Shown here: in pieces, positions 14,691-14,693 of the stretch
Layout: each line of letters begins with the position of its first letter
Position numbering within the stretch: position 1 is the stretch's first letter
From: Odoribacteraceae bacterium
GTDB lineage: Bacteria > Bacteroidota > Bacteroidia > Bacteroidales > Marinifilaceae
Direction of reading: 5' to 3'
Length of the DNA: 14,693 bases
Assembly: GCA_031279175.1 (NCBI GenBank)
Contig: JAITJA010000156.1
Span: 1 to 14,693, forward strand
Translations under genes and position numbers: made by a program
Notes under the pieces: generated by a model
The model's database searches: none
Seen by the model: only the letters and a program-made list of their open reading frames with translations
Told to the model about the DNA's origin: nothing

Positions 14691-14693
14691 ATG

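Overview
The window comes from a GC-rich member of the Bacteroidota, most likely Bacteroidales. The evidence is a TonB-dependent receptor with STN and carboxypeptidase-regulatory domains, a DUF4249 lipoprotein, a PafA-type alkaline phosphatase, an LVIVD-repeat protein, a DUF4105 protein, Bacteroidota-type -7 boxes (TAnnTTTG) and little sign of Shine-Dalgarno sequences. The genus cannot be fixed from the sequence. No tRNA, rRNA, insertion sequence, integrase or CRISPR array was seen.

Layout. (1) Positions 1-56 hold a strong rho-independent terminator for a plus-strand gene that lies outside the window. (2) Positions 57-2990, minus strand, carry a tight set in transcription order: a SUI1/YciH-like translation factor, a PafA alkaline phosphatase and an RluA/RluD-family pseudouridine synthase. 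The last two overlap by ATGA. (3) Positions 2991-3037 form a divergent promoter built around a short inverted repeat. (4) Positions 3038-5313, plus strand, carry an NfnA/NfnB-like flavin and iron-sulfur transhydrogenase pair, followed by a probable terminator. (5) Positions 5406-12500 are a six-gene plus-strand unit with gaps of 36 nt or less: an STN-TonB receptor, a DUF4249 lipoprotein, a YfbK-like von Willebrand A lipoprotein, two proteins that look like the two halves of one LVIVD-repeat protein, and a small outer-membrane beta-barrel. (6) Positions 12449-14421, minus strand, carry truA followed by a DUF4105 membrane protein, again joined by an ATGA overlap; the DUF4105 gene runs into the 3' end of the plus-strand unit. 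(7) Positions 14422-14693 are non-coding and AT-richer, with a promoter for truA and three 21-bp tandem repeats cut off by the window edge.

The housekeeping parts (rRNA or tRNA pseudouridylation, phosphate scavenging, NAD(P)H/ferredoxin balance) are ordinary. The least described part is the six-gene envelope locus. All six products carry export signals or a membrane anchor, and they appear co-transcribed. I infer one cell-envelope system: a TonB-gated pore with surface-exposed or periplasmic lipoproteins bearing a metal-dependent adhesion (VWA) domain and a beta-propeller-like domain. Its substrate cannot be read from the sequence.
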